Shown: positions 5,344-5,888 of the stretch, in pieces
Layout of the letters: the number at the start of each line of letters is the position of its first letter
Position numbering within the stretch: the stretch's first letter is position 1
DNA from: Verrucomicrobiota bacterium
GTDB taxonomy: Bacteria > Verrucomicrobiota > Verrucomicrobiia > Limisphaerales > UBA1096
DNA: 5,888 bases
Direction: 5' to 3'
Assembly (NCBI GenBank): GCA_003972865.1
Contig: QOAX01000141.1
Coordinates: forward strand, 1 to 5,888
Position numbers and translations under genes: made by a program
Notes under the pieces: generated by a model
Databases searched by the model: none
What the model was told of the DNA's origin: nothing
Seen by the model: only the letters and a program-made list of their open reading frames with translations

Positions 5344-5888
5344 ATGACTACCACGCTGCACTACGACAACGCCCGGATCGCCCAGCAGCTTTTCAACAAC
5401 AACCCGAAGAACCTCCAGATGCTCGAGGCGCGCCTCGGCGTCAAGGCGACCAACCGCGACGGCTGGATCAAGCTCGACGGCGGGGAGGCCGACGTCGCGA
5501 GGGTGACCGGGTTGTTCCGGTCGCTCGAGAGCGCGGTCAAGGCGGGGGTGGCGATCCGCAACCCCGACTTCAGCTACGCGCTGAACACCGTGTTGAGCGA
5601 CGGGCCGGAGGCGCTGGACGGGCTGTACTCGATCATGCTGCAAACCTCCGCGCGCAAGCCGGTGGTTCACCCGAAGACGCTCGGGCAGAAACGCTACATC
5701 GAGGCGATCCAGAATCACGATGTCACTTTTGGCACGGGGCCGGCCGGCACCGGCAAGACTTTTCTCGCGATGGCGATGGCCATCATGTCGTTGAAGGAGG
5801 AAAAAGTGTCGCGCATCATCCTCACCCGGCCAGCGGTCGAGGCCGGCGAGGCGCTTGGTTTTTTGCCGGGCGACTTGCAGGAGAAGCT
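5344..5888 (+). CDS. phoH: PhoH family ATPase, N-terminal part, cut by right edge
   Basis: An open frame starts at ATG 5344 and runs 181 codons into the right edge with no stop. It begins MTTTLHYDNARIAQQLF. Residues 1 to about 100 match the small N-terminal region of the long bacterial PhoH (PhoH/YbeZ) form, including LEARLGVKATNRDGWIKL (28-44). The ATPase core then begins: KPVVHPKTLGQKRYIEAI (105-122), Walker A GPAGTGKT (132-139) with Lys138 and Thr139, and the family-typical LTRPAVEAGEALGFLPGDLQEK (160-181). PhoH proteins are cytoplasmic P-loop NTPases linked to RNA metabolism and often encoded near ybeY; the exact role is not settled, and the downstream neighbours are outside the window. 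The gene lies 37 bases after manC with no terminator visible between them, so read-through is possible. There is no clear Shine-Dalgarno motif (only GACAAG before the ATG). Confidence 0.95.
   Translation, partial: MTTTLHYDNARIAQQLFNNNPKNLQMLEARLGVKATNRDGWIKLDGGEADVARVTGLFRSLESAVKAGVAIRNPDFSYALNTVLSDGPEALDGLYSIMLQTSARKPVVHPKTLGQKRYIEAIQNHDVTFGTGPAGTGKTFLAMAMAIMSLKEEKVSRIILTRPAVEAGEALGFLPGDLQEK

Noticed and set aside
5308..5718. 136-codon minus-strand frame opposite phoH
   Set aside because: It is antisense to the PhoH frame, with Val/Arg/Leu-rich low-information sequence and no start signal.

Overview
The window reads as a stretch of GC-rich bacterial chromosome with ordinary housekeeping and cell-surface genes. 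The best lineage guess is Verrucomicrobiota (Limisphaerales/Pedosphaera-like). That rests on remembered protein style: the TrpA core, the PhoH N-terminus, and a clamp-loader delta-prime subunit with no P-loop. It has not been tested by a search or a tree. No rRNA, tRNA, CRISPR array, insertion sequence, integrase or phage gene is visible.

Layout: two divergent gene sets face away from a control region of about 113 bases at 3274-3386. Leftward on the minus strand, in transcription order, are holB (DNA polymerase III delta-prime), an O-antigen ligase/polymerase-like membrane protein, aroQ (type II 3-dehydroquinate dehydratase), and the N-terminal 108 residues of a small lipoprotein cut by the left edge. 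The gaps are 9, 14 and 6 bases, so these look like one operon. Rightward on the plus strand are trpA (tryptophan synthase alpha), a mannose-1-phosphate guanylyltransferase 12 bases later, and after 37 bases the N-terminal 181 residues of a PhoH-family ATPase cut by the right edge. Almost every base is coding; the only non-coding stretch over 40 bases is the divergent spacer.

The genes fall into three functional themes. aroQ (shikimate pathway) and trpA (last step of tryptophan synthesis) serve aromatic amino-acid synthesis but lie on opposite strands. The guanylyltransferase (GDP-mannose supply) and the O-antigen ligase-like protein fit surface-glycan assembly. HolB and PhoH are core replication and RNA/stress functions. 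The mixture looks like housekeeping genes packed into compact operons, not a specialised system.

I did not find a previously undescribed system. Points worth a second look are: no recognisable Shine-Dalgarno sequence at any of the seven starts; a 10-base palindrome CTTGGCCAAG that occurs three times with several near copies; a dnaX-like slippery heptamer inside the guanylyltransferase gene; a hydrophilic insert in the O-antigen ligase-like protein; trpA without trpB beside it; and a possible leaderless GTG start for holB.
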